From Pseudopithomyces maydicus (lineage: Eukaryota > Ascomycota > Dothideomycetes > Pleosporales > Didymosphaeriaceae): DNA of 64,000 nt. Of the stretch, positions 61,554-64,000 are shown one piece after another (the stretch's first letter is position 1; each line of letters starts with the position of its first letter). The notes beneath the pieces were generated by a model, which searched no databases, was not told where the DNA came from, and saw only the letters and a list, made by a program, of their open reading frames with translations. The stretch is from the NCBI GenBank assembly GCA_026873275.1, contig JANTUC010000006.1, positions 1,364,001 through 1,428,000 on the forward strand, read 5' to 3'. Position numbers and translations under genes: made by a program.

Positions 61554-63347
61554 GCGCGTGCTGCGTTGGGCGCGACATTGCGATGGCGTTGAAAAGCGTC
61601 TCGAAACAGGCCGGATCGATCATGGTAGGTCGGTCGGTCGGTCTGAAGGGTCGGTTGGATGGATGAATACATCTCCTCCGGGTTCATGTAAAGTAACGAT
61701 GAAATCACGAATGTAAAATGATCATGAAACACACTGCCAAAGATTCCACAAGATGAAAAGTGATTTTGAAGGACACACTGCGGGACCCAGGACACGACAC
61801 CGGGCCGTAGCTGGTGAGAAGAAGCGCTTCGGTCCGATTGATTGTAGGACACTGCACTTTTGCCGCGGCCCACAGACAAGACAGAAAATCACTGCCAGCA
61901 AAACGGCCCTCCCAAACGTGGGATCATCATGTGCCACCCGCCCGCTTTTATGTATGCTGGGCAGAGGAGCTGTTTGGCGGAAGCACGGTCGCTGCAGGCG
62001 ATTCCCAGCAGTCAGGATGCAGCACTGCAGGCTACCGCATGACAGCATCACCATCACAGCGTGTGTCGTATAGATCAATCAGACTACGTACCCACGGGCA
62101 CCTCCGACACCTCACGGCTCTCCGATGCGCGTTTTGGCTACCGTCGGCAGCCCACAAAATTCAAATTTTCAGCACGATGTGACCTGGCCCAACAATCGAT
62201 GGGTGCGCTCCACAGCGGAGTGAGCGCCGCTGCAGCATCCACGGTCCGCTGCGCTCAACGACGCCAGTGTCGATACTGCTCAGCGTCGTTATATTAAGCT
62301 TGCCAAAGCCGGGTTCCCACGCCGCTAACGTGCACTAACACGCACAAATCGTCCGTGCCAGGGTGGTGTCGCAGGGGGAAAAGACAATGGGGGTACACAT
62401 TGTATCTATGGATGTAGGTGCAGCAGATACGACCACCAGTCTGCACTCCAGCGCGTGTACCGCGTGCCCTGCAGCTCGGTTCCTGTCACTGCAAAACCGG
62501 ATTGCCTTGCCTGGTTGGCCCCCGCGTTGGAGGCGTCAACGACGAGACGCTGCAGCGCACGACGGGCCAGCATTGGCTCTCGAAACGCGGTATCCTGCTG
62601 GCAGCGGGGATACATCCGCTCTGTGAGGTTCAATGGAACGTGCCGCGATTGGTCAGACGCGAGGGTATGATGCATTGTGGCTGTGTACTTGGGTGGTGAG
62701 CTCGATAATTCGCGCATATCTAACCACCAACAGCTTAAACATGGCGATGCTCCTCTACCGCTTTTGGAACGGAAATTGCGTCTCACATGCTGCACGCTCG
62801 CCTGCGAGACCTCGAGCAGTGTGACGAGCATGTACCAGCGATGACGGGCGTAGTGTGAGCGATTTTTCGTCGAATCGCCTCGTTACCGCGCCCGGTGGGC
62901 AGCACAGCCTGGGAAAGCCTTTGGTCGCTTGTATGGCTTGTTTGGAGTCTTGCGAGCGGACTCCACGTTCTGTCACCGCTTCCCGCGGTTTCCATTACGC
63001 ATGGTTTGCCATGGAGTACCATGGAGCACAGATACAGTGCCGCCATCCTGGGAACCTTGGAATGCGAATGCGCACGTGGCTGCGCTGCTCCATTATGCAG
63101 GGTTGAAAGGGTCTAGGAGGGACAGAGAGTCGGTACGAAGAGGATTTTGGGCGGCCTGGAAGCATCAGTTGCTTTTCCTGTGCCTGGGTATATAGATCCA
63201 TCTTGACTTGTTCCACCTGTTACTCTTCTACCTCCTCTCTTTCTCTTCCTCTTCTTTGGTTCCCTTTCCACGGCCTGCTTCCTCTGGCCTGCGCGTTCTG
63301 GTCAGCTTCGCAGCTTTTTGCCGCCGAATCTGGTCGCGCCATCACTC
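61554..63347. other. Long intergenic region upstream of the P-type ATPase
   Basis: About 1.8 kb with no supported gene. It contains four GGTC-like repeats near 61,627-61,645 and a pyrimidine-rich tract (63,215-63,265) typical of a fungal leader before the ATPase start. Short ORFs on both strands have no recognisable motif. Confidence 0.45.
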
Positions 63348-64000
63348 ATGGATAAAGAAGAGATCCGGCCGTGAGCAGCTCCACTGTGTGATGAATGCGC
63401 ATAAACGAGACTGACCACTTGCAGCGCGGTGCGCGTTCACTTTCCTGGCGATGAGGAGACTGGCCGTGTAGGTCGCGAGCGCGAGGCCTATCGCCATGAC
63501 AGGCGTCTGTCTCGTCAGTCCAGTGTGGGAAGCTTGTCGATCCACAGTGCGGGTGGAGGCTCGAGGACTGTGCAGCCTGAAACCGCCCTGCCCATCACCT
63601 ACCGTACTCTGTAAGTCACTGCCTTCTTTGGTTGTAACGCCGTGTCGCGGTTGCATTTTCCGATCCCCAAGCGTGCCTTTAGGGGAAGTCATCCACAGAC
63701 ACAACACTGACAATCGGTAGCTCCATCGAGGTCGATGAAGCCCAGAACAAGAAGCAGGAGACCACCAAGCGTGCGAAAGAACGCGCTGGTGTTGGTCAGT
63801 CATCCCCTTTCATCCCATTTCCTTCTCTCTACTAACCGTGCACAGATCTCGCCGACTTGGAATGGCACACCATCACCGTCGAAGAACTTCTTCGTCGCCT
63901 CTCCGTCACCCTGGGTCAGGGTCTATCCCCTGACCAGGTCACGCGCCGTCTCAACGAACATGGAAGGAACAAAATGACAAAGCCTCCATCCGGTCTCTTT
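63348..64000 (+). CDS. Na+/K+-type P-type ATPase, N-terminal part
   Basis: The 5' end of a gene cut by the window. Exons are 63348-63370, 63425-63610, 63721-63794 and 63846 to beyond the edge. All splice phases agree. After an acidic/basic N-terminus with PKA-like RRLSRQSS, the cation-ATPase N-terminal domain appears: LEWHTITVEELLRRLSV, QGLSPDQVTRRLNEHGRNKMTKPPS. This is the pattern of the fungal Na+/K+-exchanging (IIC-type) pumps, which move ions across the plasma membrane using ATP. The catalytic DKTGT lies outside the window. Confidence 0.85.

Noticed and set aside
1..64000. CRISPR arrays, rRNA, obvious tRNA genes and intact transposons
   Set aside because: None was recognised by eye on either strand. 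A dedicated tRNA or repeat search was not possible here.

Overview
The window is from a filamentous ascomycete. It has short GT-AG introns (about 45-145 bp), multi-exon genes on both strands, fungal-type families (TRI12-type MFS pump, fungal rhodopsin-domain protein, DUF6536 membrane protein, fungal Na+/K+-type P-ATPase) and a giant multimodular nonribosomal peptide synthetase (NRPS). Placement in Dothideomycetes/Pleosporales is my inference from the NRPS type. Nothing in the sequence proves it.

Layout. (1) 0.6-4.0 kb: a two-exon ABM-like protein and an eight-exon TRI12-type efflux pump, both minus. (2) 4.8-6.9 kb: an acyl-CoA ligase ending in the peroxisomal tripeptide SKL. (3) 6.9-10.6 kb: an AT-rich, gene-free stretch. 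(4) 10.6-12.1 kb: an acetyl-CoA acetyltransferase in seven exons. (5) 12.6-35.2 kb: a ten-exon NRPS of about 7,316 aa. I read it as relic(C-A)-T0 / C-A-T-E / C-A-T-E / C-A-T / C-A-T / C-A-T / CT, followed by a relic carrier domain. (6) 35.4-38.8 kb: two enoyl-CoA hydratase/isomerase genes (ending SHL and SRL) and a MaoC-type hydratase (SKL). (7) 39-45.3 kb: a short unknown protein, a Fic/Doc protein, a second acyl-CoA ligase and a divergently transcribed AtuA/DUF1446 protein. (8) 45.7-64 kb: more ordinary content, namely a GT31-like glycosyltransferase, two MFS transporters, a DUF6536 protein, an SDR, a rhodopsin-domain (PTH11-like) protein, a DJ-1/PfpI-like protein and the 5' end of a P-type ATPase.

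How the genes may work together (inference). The NRPS starts with a carrier domain whose own adenylation domain has eroded, so T0 must be charged in trans. The flanking ligases, hydratases and MaoC protein, four of them with PTS1-like ends, form a peroxisomal acyl-CoA module that could make or tailor an acyl starter, possibly a hydroxy acid. Two epimerase domains would place D-residues early, the terminal CT domain would cyclise the chain, and the TRI12-type pump could export it. The alternative is a hexapeptide whose first residue is loaded onto T0 by another adenylation domain, as might happen in NPS4-type conidial-hydrophobicity synthetases.

A second pattern is technical. Between 37.3 and 51.7 kb, six reading-frame breaks all fall inside or beside short G/C homopolymers and each needs exactly one more base. 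This points to homopolymer undercalling in the assembly rather than to five decayed genes.
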